From: DASRWT01 sp046728035
GTDB taxonomy: Bacteria; Methylomirabilota; Methylomirabilia; Rokubacteriales; CSP1-6
Assembly (NCBI GenBank): GCA_046728035.1
Contig: JBKPDT010000363.1
Coordinates: 1-27,152, forward strand
DNA length: 27,152 nt
Direction: 5' to 3'
Positions 1-7,302 of the stretch are shown here, piece after piece. The notes below the pieces were generated by a model. That model saw nothing but the letters and a program-made list of their open reading frames with translations, ran no database searches and had not been told where the DNA came from. A program made the position numbers and the translations under genes. Position 1 is the stretch's first letter; every line of letters starts with the position of its first letter.

Positions 1-509
1 ACGAAGATGAAGGGCAGCTTCCACACCGCGGCGAGGTTCATGGTCTCGGCGACGATGCCCTGATTGGCCCCACCGTCGCCGAAGAAGGAAAGGACCACGC
101 GGTCGGTGCCGCGCAGACGGTTGGCGAGAGCGGCGCCCGCGCCGATGGGCACGCCCGCCCCCACGATGCCGTTGGCCCCGAGGATGTTGAGGTCGAGGGC
201 GGCGATGTGCATCGAGCCGCCCAGCCCACGACAGTAGCCGGAGTCCCGGCCCATCAGCTCGGCCATCATGAGGTCCACCCGCGCGCCCTTGGCCAGGCAG
301 TGGCCGTGGCCGCGGTGGTTGCCCACGATGGAGTCGTCGGGGCCGAGATGGGCGCAGGCGCCCGTGGCCACCGCCTCCTGCCCGACATAGCTGTGCGCGG
401 TGCCCTTGACGACGCCCGCGGTGAAGAGCTCCGTCGTCTTCTCGTCGAAGCGGCGGATGCGCACCATGACCTGGTACAGGCGCTCGAGGGTCGGGGTGTC
501 CGGCGGCAT
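1..509 (-). CDS. Thiamine-diphosphate dehydrogenase E1 component alpha subunit (C-terminus cut off by window edge)
   Basis: Seen: an open frame runs from an ATG at 509 to the window edge, giving about 169 residues. It starts MPPDTPTLERLYQVMVRIRR. It contains the E1-alpha segment GNHRGHGH, the stretch GLGGSMHIA, and the ThDP/Mg motif GDGGANQG near residues 145-152. A GGAGG ribosome site lies 7 bases before the ATG. Known: this family decarboxylates pyruvate, acetoin or branched-chain 2-oxoacids and passes the acyl group to a lipoyl E2. An E1-beta gene normally follows, which here would lie outside the window. The substrate cannot be told from this fragment. The family call is firm. Confidence 0.92.
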   Translation of the reverse strand, partial: MPPDTPTLERLYQVMVRIRRFDEKTTELFTAGVVKGTAHSYVGQEAVATGACAHLGPDDSIVGNHRGHGHCLAKGARVDLMMAELMGRDSGYCRGLGGSMHIAALDLNILGANGIVGAGVPIGAGAALANRLRGTDRVVLSFFGDGGANQGIVAETMNLAAVWKLPFIF

Positions 510-531
510 GGGCGTTCCTCCGTGTGAGTCG

Positions 532-560
532 CTTAAACCATGGGGCCGGAGCCCAGTCAA
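532..560 (-). promoter_or_regulatory. Sigma70-like promoter for the E1-alpha gene
   Basis: On the minus strand, TTGACT (555-560) is followed by a 17-bp spacer and TTTAAG (532-537). Transcription would start near 525, leaving a short leader that includes the GGAGG site. The -35 is close to consensus and the -10 matches at four of six positions. Inferred from sequence only. Confidence 0.5.
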
Positions 561-602
561 GGCCGCCGGGCGGGCGCATGCCGGGCGCCCGCCGGGCGAT
601 GG

Positions 603-631
603 TTGACAAGCCCGCGCCGCCCTCCTATTCT
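603..631 (+). promoter_or_regulatory. Strong sigma70-like promoter upstream of the Nramp-like transporter
   Basis: A perfect TTGACA (603-608) is separated by exactly 17 bp from TATTCT (626-631). This is the best consensus promoter in the window. The predicted start near 638 leaves a leader of about 188 nt before the ATG at 827, unusually long for this compact region. Confidence 0.7.
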
Positions 632-638
632 CCCCCAC

Positions 639-826
639 GGACTCGCTCGCAAACGTCCGGCCACCTCCAGGGGAGGTCGCATGGTCCTCGCTCGGGTCCC
701 CGTTGTCGCGCCTTCCATCCGCGCGGACGCGGTCACGCGGCGCCGTCCGCGTCCGCCCCCGCGATCGCCTCGTGCGTCATCTTCGCGCCTCGCAGCGCAC
801 CCGAGGGGCTCAAAGAGGAGGCCCGA
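639..826 (+). other. Long structured 5' leader of the Nramp-like transporter mRNA
   Basis: No gene is supported here. Seen: an ACCTCC/GGAGGT hairpin with a 3-nt loop at 663-677. A second hairpin has 10-bp arms at 723-732 and 747-756 around a 14-nt loop. A ribosome site AAAGAGGAGG ends 5 bases before the ATG. The first hairpin hides a GGAGG sequence. The leader could be a cis-regulatory RNA controlling metal uptake. I could not match it to a known riboswitch class such as yybP-ykoY. GC-rich DNA forms stems easily, so this is tentative. Confidence 0.35.
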
Positions 827-2311
827 ATGGCACGCGTGATGGACAGTCCGGGTTCGATCGTGTCGGAGGAGCGCAGGATCCACAAGGTGCCCGACCCATT
901 CCCGCTGACCCTGGCGGGCATGCTGGCCGCACTGGGCCCCCAAGCCATCAACTTCGGCATCTCGATCGGCGGCGGCGAGGCCTACCTCCTCCCGAACGTC
1001 TCCGCGCGCGGCACGCTCGGCATGCACTGGCTCATGACCATCTCGGTGGTCCTCGAGACCGCGCTCGTCTACGAGTGCATCAAGTACAGCACCTGCACCG
1101 GTCGGTCGTTCTTCGCCGCGACCAACGAGCTCAAGCCGTTCGGCTTCTGGCCATGGTTCTGGGCGGTGGTCAGCATCGTCACCTTCGCCTGGCCGGCTTG
1201 GATGGGCGGCGCGGTGGTCGCCGCGCACCGCTTCACCGGCATCGGCAATCCGCCCGTCCTCGGCTTGCCGCCGCACTATATCTGGGCGGTGGTGGCCCTC
1301 CTCGCCGTGCTCGTCGTCTTCTATTTCTCCGACCGGACCTACAACTTCCTCTCGAAATTCTTCACCTTCATCATGTTCGCGAACATCGTGCTGGTGCTCG
1401 CCATCACGATCATCGCGGCGAAACCCCAGCATTACTGGCAGGTCCTGCTTGGCTATCTCGGCATCACCTTCATGCTGGAAGGGTACCCCGCCGCGCTCCC
1501 CAAGACGGACGCCCTCGCCCTCTTCAACCAGCCCGGCGGCAGCCTCATGTGGGTGAGCTTCTGGGTCATCGCCGCCGGCTTCGGCATGGGCCGCTACGCG
1601 GGGCAGGTCACCGGCGTGCTCCGGCCGCCCGAGCGGATCACCGCGCAGGAGATCGCCTGGGACAGCTCGGATCCGGTGGAGCGGCGCAAGATGGACCAGT
1701 GGGTGAAGGTCGGTGGTTATAGCCTCATCCTCTGGTGGGCGATCATCGGCGGCCTCATCATGACCTACCTCTATTCCGTCGCCGGCCTCGCCTACCTGCA
1801 CGAGGACTTCCTCAAGACCGGCAAGATCCCCACCGGCGTCGAGGTGCCCATCCAGATGGCCACCATCGCCCAGGGGGTGCTGGGGCCGATGGCGGGCTGG
1901 CTCATGCTGCTCTTCATCATGGTCACGCTCTACGATGCTCAGTTCCCCTTCTACGACACCTTCATCGGCCGCACGACCTGCGACGCCATCGCGGTCACCG
2001 GGCGGGCCCGCCGCCCGTATCGCTTCTACTATTTCGTGGTGGTCACCGCCGCGGTCGCGGCCGGCTTCTACCTCATCACGGTGGCCCAGCCCTTCATTCT
2101 GTGGATCGGGGTGGCCATCTCGGCGCTGGTCTATCGCTCGATCGGGGCCTGGCAGATCATGCTGCTGAACAACCGCCGCCTGCCCGAGGGATTCAAGGTG
2201 AGCCGGCTCAATACCGTACTCCTGTGGATCACCGTGGTCACCGGCTTCGGAGGCGTGGGGATCTGGGCGGTTACCGTGCTCCCGGCCGAGATCGCCAAGC
2301 GGTTCGGATGA
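827..2311 (+). CDS. Nramp-like divalent metal transporter, divergent
   Basis: A 494-residue polytopic inner-membrane protein with roughly 11 hydrophobic segments. The ATG at 827 is chosen over upstream frames because AAAGAGGAGG precedes it at good spacing and the leader frame is not protein-like. The first membrane segment has GPQAINFGISIGGGEAYLLP, which aligns with the Nramp TM1 region. The canonical DPGN metal-binding motif is absent, and so is the MPH motif of TM6; the equivalent region reads GYPAALPKTDALALF. Known: Nramp proteins couple Mn2+/Fe2+ uptake to protons through those motifs. Losing both suggests another cation or substrate. It overlaps the next gene by ATGA, so the two are probably co-translated. 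Confidence 0.72.
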   Translation: MARVMDSPGSIVSEERRIHKVPDPFPLTLAGMLAALGPQAINFGISIGGGEAYLLPNVSARGTLGMHWLMTISVVLETALVYECIKYSTCTGRSFFAATNELKPFGFWPWFWAVVSIVTFAWPAWMGGAVVAAHRFTGIGNPPVLGLPPHYIWAVVALLAVLVVFYFSDRTYNFLSKFFTFIMFANIVLVLAITIIAAKPQHYWQVLLGYLGITFMLEGYPAALPKTDALALFNQPGGSLMWVSFWVIAAGFGMGRYAGQVTGVLRPPERITAQEIAWDSSDPVERRKMDQWVKVGGYSLILWWAIIGGLIMTYLYSVAGLAYLHEDFLKTGKIPTGVEVPIQMATIAQGVLGPMAGWLMLLFIMVTLYDAQFPFYDTFIGRTTCDAIAVTGRARRPYRFYYFVVVTAAVAAGFYLITVAQPFILWIGVAISALVYRSIGAWQIMLLNNRRLPEGFKVSRLNTVLLWITVVTGFGGVGIWAVTVLPAEIAKRFG

Positions 2312-2505
2312 AGGCGTCCGTCTGGCTCGTCATGATGCTGGTCTGGCTCGGCGCCCTCCTCGGCGGGCTCTGGTGGATCTGGCCGCACGTCGAGGCAATG
2401 GAGCCCACGCGCGACCTCTTCATCGGGCTTGCCTGGCTCGTCACCGGCAGCGCCGCCTGGCTCCTCGCCCTGAACCTCGGCGTCGCGCGTTACTGGCGGC
2501 GCTGA
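2308..2505 (+). CDS. Small two-helix membrane protein, partner of the Nramp-like transporter
   Basis: A 65-residue protein starting MKASVWLVMMLVWLGALLGG. It has two hydrophobic segments (about residues 5-25 and 38-58) joined by a short acidic loop, and a basic C-terminus. The ATG overlaps the transporter stop codon (ATGA), typical of coupled translation. The last 16 bases overlap the 3' end of the oppositely oriented FAD/Fe-S gene. I do not recognise a family. An accessory subunit of the transporter is the natural guess from position alone. Confidence 0.65.
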   Translation: MKASVWLVMMLVWLGALLGGLWWIWPHVEAMEPTRDLFIGLAWLVTGSAAWLLALNLGVARYWRR

Positions 2506-5369
2506 GGTCCGAGGAGGGCGTCGCGGAGCACCTCGGCGGGGTGGCGGGCCTGGCGGTCGGTGAGATGGTCGATCTGCTGCCGGCACGAGATGCCCGGCGC
2601 CACCACGACCGTGTCGGGGTCGGCCGCGCGCACCGCGGGGGCGAGCCGGCGATTGCCCAGGCTGACGGAGAGATCGTAGTGCTCCTTCTCGAAGCCGAAG
2701 GCGCCCGCCATGCCGCAGCAGCCCGAGTCCACCTCGCTCACCGTGAACCCGGCCCAGACGAGCGCGGCCACCGTGGGGGCGGTCCCCACCATGGCCTTCT
2801 GATGGCAGTGGCCATGCAGCAGCGCCCGCCGCGGCACGCCGTTCTTCCAGACGAGCCGGAGGCCCCGGGCCCGCTCGCGGAGGAGGAACTCCTCCAGGAG
2901 GAATGACGACCGCGCCACCGCGCGGGCGGCGTCGCTGCGGAGGAGGTCCACGTACTCGTCGCGGAGGGTGAGGAGGCAGGAGGGCTCGAGCCCCACCACG
3001 GGGACGCCCCGCTCCACCCACGGCATGAGCCGCACCACGTTCCACTCGGCGTGCGCCCGGGCCTCGTCGAGCATCCCCTTGGAGATGAGCGGCCGGCCGC
3101 AGCACTTGCGCCCCACGATCTCCACGCGGTAGCCCGCCGCCTCGAGAAGCTCCACCGCCGCCCGCGCGATCTCCGGCGTGTTGAAGGTGTTGAAGGTGTC
3201 GTGGAACAGGACCACGCTGCCCCGCGGAGCGTCGAGCTTCGGCTTGCGGGCGTCGAACCAGTCGGTGAAGGTCTCACGCGCGAAGCGCGGCAGCGGCCGG
3301 CGCCGGTCGATCCCCACCACGACGTCCATGAGCCAGCGGTTGAGCCGGGTGCCCGCGACCCAGTTCGAGAGCGGGGCGAGCCGCGAGCCCCACCAGGACA
3401 GGTCGCCGATATGCGCGAAGAGGTCGTTGCGCATCGGCGTCGGGTGGACCTTGTAGTAGTGGTGCAGGAACTCGTACTTCATCTTGGCCATGTCCACGTT
3501 GGACGGGCACTCCGCCTTGCAGCCCTTGCACTCGAGGCAGAGGTCCATCACCTCGAAGAGTCGGGTGCCGGTGAAGTCCTCGCGGGGCACCCGTCCAGAG
3601 AGCACCGCGCGCAGCGCGTTGGCCCGTCCCCGCGTCGAGTGCTCCTCGTCCCTGGTCGCCATGTACGACGGGCACATGGTGCCCTCGAGCTTCTTCCGGC
3701 ACACGCCCACGCCGTTGCACATCTCGACGGCGGCGGCGAAGCCGCCCTGCTCGGAGAAGTCGAGGCTGGTGCGGGGCTCCCAGGTCCGGTACTCGGCGCC
3801 GTAGCGCATGTGCTCGGTGACGCCCGGGCTCGCCACGATGTTGCCGGGGTTGAGCAGGTTCTTCGGATCGAAGGCGCGCTTGAGCTCGTGAAAGGCCCCG
3901 AAGACGACAGGCCCGAACACGCGCTCGAGGAAGGGGCTCCGCGCCCGCCCGTCCCCGTGCTCGCTGGAGATGGCTCCCTCGAACTCGAGGACCATGTCGA
4001 AGATCTCGCCCGCCATCGCCTGCACCTGCTCGAGCCCGCGCTTGGTCTTGAGGTTGATGAGCGGGCGGATGTGCAGGCACCCCACCGAGCAGTGGCCGTA
4101 GTATGCCCCCTCCGCGCCGTGCTTGGCCATGATGTCGCGGAAGCGCGGCACGAAGGCGGGCATGTGCTTGGGGTCCACCGCGGTGTCCTCGATGAAGGCG
4201 ATGGGCTTGGCGTCGCCGCGGGTCCCCAGGAGGAGCCCGAGCCCGGCCTTCCGGAGCTTCCAGATGGACTGTTGTTCTCCGGCGGCGAGGGCGAGGACGC
4301 CGGCATAGCCGAAGCCCTCGCGGGCGCGGAGCGCTTCCAGCTTCTCCACCTTGTCCTTGACCTCGGCGTCGGTGTCGCCGGCGTACTCCACGATGAGGAT
4401 GGCGGCGGGATCGCCCTGGACGAAGCCCATGCGCGCCGCCTGCTCGATGTTCGCGCGGGCGAGATCGAGGATCATCTTGTCGGTGAGCTCGACCGCGTAC
4501 GGCCCCGTTTCCAGGATCGCCTGGGAGGACTCCAGGGCCTCCTGGATGTCGCGGTAGTGGATGACGTCCAGCGCGGTCTTCTTCGGCCGCTTCACCAGGC
4601 GCATCTTGGCTTCGACGATGGTGGCGAGCGTCCCCTCCGAGCCCACCACCAGCCGCGCCATGTTGAGCGGACCGTCCTTGATCAGCTCGTCGAGGTTGTA
4701 GCCGCACACCCGGCGCCAGTGCCCACGGTAGCGGCGCGCGATCTCGTCGCGGTACGCGTCGCGGAGCCGCGCGACCTCACGATAGATCTGCCCCTCGAGG
4801 GTCTCGAGGCGGGCCTTGGCCTGTAGCTCCGCGGGGGTCACCGTGCTGAAGACGGCGCGGCTCCCGTCGGAGAGGAAGGCAGTCAGTTCGATCACATGCG
4901 CCACGGTGAGGCCGTACGCGATGGAGTGGCTCCCGCCGGAGTTGTTGCCGAGCATGCCGCCGAGGGTGGCGCGGTTCGACGTGGACGTGTCGGGGCCGAA
5001 CAGCAGGCCCTGCTCCCGCACGTGGTGGTTCAGCTCATCCTGCACGACGCCCGGCTGCACGCGGACCCACTGCTCCTCGGCATTGACCTCGAGCACCCCG
5101 TTCATGTAGCGCGAGAAGTCGAGCACCACCGCGTGATTCACCGTCTGACCGGTGAGCGAGGTGCCGCCGCCACGCGCGAGGAGCGGCGCGGCGAGGCGGT
5201 TGGCCACCTCCAGCACCGCCTGCACGTCGCCGGCGTGGCGCGGGATGACCACGCCGATCGGCTCCACCTGGTACATCGAGGCATCGGTGGAATAGAGGAG
5301 ACGCGAGTAGCGATCGAAGCGGACGTCGCCTTCGACGACGCGGCGGAGTTCGTGCTCGAGTTCGATCAT
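2490..5369 (-). CDS. FAD-linked and Fe-S 2-hydroxyacid dehydrogenase, fused GlcD/GlcF (YdiJ) type
   Basis: A 959-residue fusion. The N-terminus is an FAD-binding type 4 module, with GGGTSLTGQ at 67-75 contacting the FAD pyrophosphate, followed by the FAD-oxidase C-terminal domain to about 520. Then come ferredoxin-like cysteine clusters (CNGVGVCRKK near 551, CLECKGCKAECP near 610). Two CCG-type cysteine-rich repeats follow: GRKCCGRP near 752, HGHCHQK near 850 and SGCCGM near 880. Known: such fusions oxidise D-2-hydroxyacids (D-lactate, glycolate, D-2-hydroxyglutarate in YdiJ) and deliver electrons to the membrane chain. The exact substrate is unknown. The ATG at 5369 has no ribosome site but lies six bases after TATAAT, so the mRNA is probably leaderless. 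Confidence 0.9.
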   Translation of the reverse strand: MIELEHELRRVVEGDVRFDRYSRLLYSTDASMYQVEPIGVVIPRHAGDVQAVLEVANRLAAPLLARGGGTSLTGQTVNHAVVLDFSRYMNGVLEVNAEEQWVRVQPGVVQDELNHHVREQGLLFGPDTSTSNRATLGGMLGNNSGGSHSIAYGLTVAHVIELTAFLSDGSRAVFSTVTPAELQAKARLETLEGQIYREVARLRDAYRDEIARRYRGHWRRVCGYNLDELIKDGPLNMARLVVGSEGTLATIVEAKMRLVKRPKKTALDVIHYRDIQEALESSQAILETGPYAVELTDKMILDLARANIEQAARMGFVQGDPAAILIVEYAGDTDAEVKDKVEKLEALRAREGFGYAGVLALAAGEQQSIWKLRKAGLGLLLGTRGDAKPIAFIEDTAVDPKHMPAFVPRFRDIMAKHGAEGAYYGHCSVGCLHIRPLINLKTKRGLEQVQAMAGEIFDMVLEFEGAISSEHGDGRARSPFLERVFGPVVFGAFHELKRAFDPKNLLNPGNIVASPGVTEHMRYGAEYRTWEPRTSLDFSEQGGFAAAVEMCNGVGVCRKKLEGTMCPSYMATRDEEHSTRGRANALRAVLSGRVPREDFTGTRLFEVMDLCLECKGCKAECPSNVDMAKMKYEFLHHYYKVHPTPMRNDLFAHIGDLSWWGSRLAPLSNWVAGTRLNRWLMDVVVGIDRRRPLPRFARETFTDWFDARKPKLDAPRGSVVLFHDTFNTFNTPEIARAAVELLEAAGYRVEIVGRKCCGRPLISKGMLDEARAHAEWNVVRLMPWVERGVPVVGLEPSCLLTLRDEYVDLLRSDAARAVARSSFLLEEFLLRERARGLRLVWKNGVPRRALLHGHCHQKAMVGTAPTVAALVWAGFTVSEVDSGCCGMAGAFGFEKEHYDLSVSLGNRRLAPAVRAADPDTVVVAPGISCRQQIDHLTDRQARHPAEVLRDALLGPQRRQ

Positions 5370-5375
5370 GGGCGG

Positions 5376-5383
5376 ATTATACT
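5376..5383. promoter_or_regulatory. Shared bidirectional -10 element between the FAD/Fe-S and thioredoxin-like genes
   Basis: ATTATACT sits in the 22 bp between the two start codons. Read on the minus strand it gives TATAAT, six bases before the ATG at 5369. Read on the plus strand it gives TATACT (5378-5383), eight bases before the ATG at 5392. Both placements put the expected start point at or within about two bases of the start codon. No clear -35 is visible on either side. Confidence 0.6.
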
Positions 5384-5391
5384 GAATCGCG

Positions 5392-5898
5392 ATGTTCGCG
5401 ACACGCCTTGTCCATCCGCTCGTCGCGCTCGCGCTCCTCGCCGGCGCGGCGGCCGCCGGCGCCGCCCCCGCGGCGCCGCCCTTCACCGCCCGGCTTCTCG
5501 ACGACGGGCGCGAGTTCGACTCGCGCGCGCTCATCGGCAAGGCGGTACTGGTCCTGCGCTTCCAGGGCTCCTGGTGCAAGACGTGCACGGCCCAGTCGGC
5601 GAGCATGCAGCGGCTCGCCGAGAAGTATCGAGTCCGCGACGTCATGGTGATCGGGGTCCACGTCAACGACACCGCCACCGACGCCCGCGCCTGGCGCAAG
5701 CGCTATCGGCAGACCTACCCGGCCGCCCTAGATCAGGGCGCCCGCGTGGCCACCCGCTTCGAATTCAAGCGTGCGCCCTATACCGTGGTGATCGACAAGC
5801 GCGGCGAGATGGTGGCGCGCATCACCGGCTCTGCCGATGAGGGCCGCCTCGCCAAGATCCTCGATCCCCTCCTCGCTTCCCCACCCCCCACGCGCTAG
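5392..5898 (+). CDS. Exported thioredoxin-like/redoxin protein (TlpA/AhpC-TSA fold)
   Basis: A 168-residue protein. An N-terminal signal peptide (about residues 1-25, hydrophobic core VALALLAGAAAAGAA) is followed by a thioredoxin-like domain with active-site WCKTC (Cys62 and Cys65) and the later segment RAPYTVVIDKRG containing a cis-Pro candidate. Known: exported CxxC thioredoxin-like proteins reduce or exchange disulfides in the periplasm, for example in cytochrome c maturation. The client is unknown. The ATG has no ribosome site and fits leaderless initiation. The gene ends at a convergent hairpin. Confidence 0.85.
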   Translation: MFATRLVHPLVALALLAGAAAAGAAPAAPPFTARLLDDGREFDSRALIGKAVLVLRFQGSWCKTCTAQSASMQRLAEKYRVRDVMVIGVHVNDTATDARAWRKRYRQTYPAALDQGARVATRFEFKRAPYTVVIDKRGEMVARITGSADEGRLAKILDPLLASPPPTR

Positions 5899-5910
5899 CG
5901 TCAGCGGACT

Positions 5911-5933
5911 CCCGGCGGCTTTCAGCCGCCGGG
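5911..5933. terminator. Convergent terminator-like hairpin
   Basis: Perfect 10-bp inverted repeat CCCGGCGGCT / AGCCGCCGGG around a TTC loop. It lies between the stop codons of two convergent genes (5898 on +, 5938 on -). There is no U-tract on either side, so it may work with Rho or as a 3'-end stabiliser rather than as a classic intrinsic terminator. Confidence 0.7.
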
Positions 5934-5937
5934 CCGG

Positions 5938-6690
5938 TCAGAGGTTGCCGAAGTGGGCAAGGCGGATGTCCTCGCGCGCGATGAGCGCGCGCGCGCCGGG
6001 ATCGGTGAGCCCCGCGACCTCGGTCTCGCGCTGCTTGCCGTAGCGGCTGTACGCCAGGTCGTCGTCGAAATAACCCGGATGCGTCATGAACTCGCTCACG
6101 CCGGGCGGAAGCGTCCGAAGGTGCTCAAGCACCCGCTCGGCCGACCAGTAGGGCTCGGGCCCCGATTCACCCATGAAGTGCTCCGGTGTGCGGATGCCGT
6201 CCTTGCGGGCGCGGGCGCGCACTGTCGCGTCCTGAGCCCGCATGGGCACCTTGAGCGAGCGCGCGAAGAAGCAGAGAAGGTCGAGGAGGGCTCCGTCCCG
6301 CGCCACGTGGTGGTGGCTGTCGAGATGGGTGGGGAAGCGGCCCATGAGCCGCCGGAAGGCCTCGATCTGATTCCCCATCTCGATGCGCGCCTCCTCCGGC
6401 CGCGCCCGCTCGGCCTGGACGCGCGCGTCGCGGATGAGCAGGCCGGTGTCGTCGAGGAGCGAGCCTACCCGGCGCGGGTCCGACACCGGCGCGCCGAGCG
6501 TAAGGTTGACGTGCAGGCCCACCCCCAGCCCTGAGGCTCTGAGCTCCTCCAGCTGCGCGGGATCGGCATCGCGATTGACCATGAGGGTGGTACTCGTGAC
6601 GATGCCGTTCCGGTACGCCTCGAGGATGCCCCGGCTCACGCCGCGGGTGAGCCCGAAATCGTCCGCGTTGACGATCAGGACGCGCGTCAT
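5938..6690 (-). CDS. ChbG/HpnK (YdjC)-family carbohydrate deacetylase
   Basis: A 250-residue protein. Family signatures are NADDFG at residues 8-13 (metal-binding Asp pair), THLDSHHHV (metal-binding histidines), and FMTHPGY near the C-terminus. Known: the family removes N-acetyl groups from chito-oligosaccharides (ChbG) or acts in hopanoid glycolipid tailoring (HpnK). The start overlaps the stop of the upstream 104-aa gene by ATGA, so it is the last gene of the minus-strand run. The substrate is not determinable here. Confidence 0.9.
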   Translation of the reverse strand: MTRVLIVNADDFGLTRGVSRGILEAYRNGIVTSTTLMVNRDADPAQLEELRASGLGVGLHVNLTLGAPVSDPRRVGSLLDDTGLLIRDARVQAERARPEEARIEMGNQIEAFRRLMGRFPTHLDSHHHVARDGALLDLLCFFARSLKVPMRAQDATVRARARKDGIRTPEHFMGESGPEPYWSAERVLEHLRTLPPGVSEFMTHPGYFDDDLAYSRYGKQRETEVAGLTDPGARALIAREDIRLAHFGNL

Positions 6691-7001
6691 CGCTGCCCCA
6701 TCACGCGCCGGAAGTAGAGCCGGAGCGTCTCCTTGAGCTGGGCGCGCGCGCCCGCGTTCGTCTGCGCGTCCTCGAGCTGGTCGAGGTCCAGCGCCTGCGG
6801 CACGCCCTCCTTCTTGACGCCGTCCAGCTCGGCGGTGAGGCCGCAGCGCTCGTCCGACTCGGTGAAGACGATCTTGGCCCGGCTGAAGCTACCGTCGTCC
6901 TGGGCGATCTGCGCGACGGTCTCGGTGAGGAGCCGCTTGATCGCCTCCTGGTCCGGGCCCGGCACGGTGGAAAAGGCGGTGGTGAGACTGATGTCGGCCA
7001 T
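6687..7001 (-). CDS. Conserved-looking hypothetical protein, 104 aa
   Basis: Starts MADISLTTAFSTVPGPDQEA. The ATG at 7001 is set by a GGGAGG site six bases upstream. It is soluble and charged, with one cysteine (ERCGLTAEL) and a basic C-terminal helix (LKETLRLYFRRVMGQR). I do not recognise the family. It lies 23 bp after the putative selenoprotein and overlaps the deacetylase by ATGA, so it is translated between them. A role connected to the selenoprotein is possible but rests on position only. Confidence 0.7.
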   Translation of the reverse strand: MADISLTTAFSTVPGPDQEAIKRLLTETVAQIAQDDGSFSRAKIVFTESDERCGLTAELDGVKKEGVPQALDLDQLEDAQTNAGARAQLKETLRLYFRRVMGQR

Positions 7002-7024
7002 GGGGTCCCTCCCGGCGCGGCGCG

Positions 7025-7276
7025 CTAAGCCGGCGGCTCGTACACCTTCAAGATGTCGGCGTGCGTCTTGGCGGCATTGGCGCGGATGGCGAAGCTGATG
7101 GCCTCGCGCACCTCGTCCTCGCTGGCCCCGGCGGCCCTGGCACCTGCCAGGTCGCGCTTGGCTCAGTGGGTATTGCCCGCCGCGAGATTCGCGGCGAGGT
7201 AGCAGAGGCTGGCCGTCTTCGGATCCAGCACGCCCTTCTTGAACTTCCACGACGCGATGACGCGCTCCTCGATCAT
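7025..7276 (-). CDS. Putative selenoprotein: AhpD-like / carboxymuconolactone decarboxylase-fold protein with in-frame TGA
   Basis: Translation from ATG 7276 gives 37 residues to GNTH, then TGA (7163-7165), then AKRDLAGARAAGASEDEVRE and on to a TAG at 7025. Read through, it is one continuous 83-aa domain with Sec at residue 38. The frame, codon bias and fold pattern (CxxC, then KAxxAGASxxEVxEAI helices) continue across the TGA. In AhpD the active motif is C-x-H-C; here it reads N-T-H-U, so Sec replaces the second, catalytic Cys and the neighbouring His is kept. A SECIS-like hairpin follows (7136-7151). Known: AhpD-type proteins are thiol peroxidase or disulfide-exchange partners. Alternatives are a nonsense mutation or a sequencing error. 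An ATG at 7291 is another possible start; the GGGGGAGG before 7276 is close (2 nt). Confidence 0.78.
7136..7151 (-). promoter_or_regulatory. Candidate bacterial SECIS element
   Basis: On the mRNA (minus strand) the hairpin is CCUGGC-AGGU-GCCAGG: a perfect 6-bp stem with an AGGU loop. It begins 11 nt after the UGA and its loop begins 17 nt after it. Known from E. coli fdhF: the SECIS upper stem also begins about 11 nt after the UGA, and its loop contains AGGU with GGU as the seventh codon. Here GGU is again the seventh codon after UGA. The codons forming it (GCA GGU, AGG) are not the ones this GC-rich genome prefers, as expected if the RNA structure is selected. Confidence 0.75.
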
Positions 7277-7302
7277 GGCCTCCCCCTTCATGTCAGAGTT
7301 CG

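Noticed and set aside
557..1801. Minus-strand 414-aa frame opposite the transporter
   Set aside because: Acidic/His-rich shadow without domains; the opposite strand encodes a clear membrane protein.
3051..4826. Plus-strand 591-aa frame opposite the FAD/Fe-S gene
   Set aside because: Antisense shadow; its residues mirror the codon bias of the real gene.
7136..7151. The hairpin as an intrinsic terminator
   Set aside because: No U-tract follows, and it lies inside continuing coding sequence of the same frame.
7163..7165. TGA as a reassigned Trp codon or simple stop
   Set aside because: Several genes in the window end in TGA, so general reassignment is unlikely. A simple stop does not explain continued coding signal and the SECIS-like stem, though a nonsense mutation cannot be excluded without homologs.
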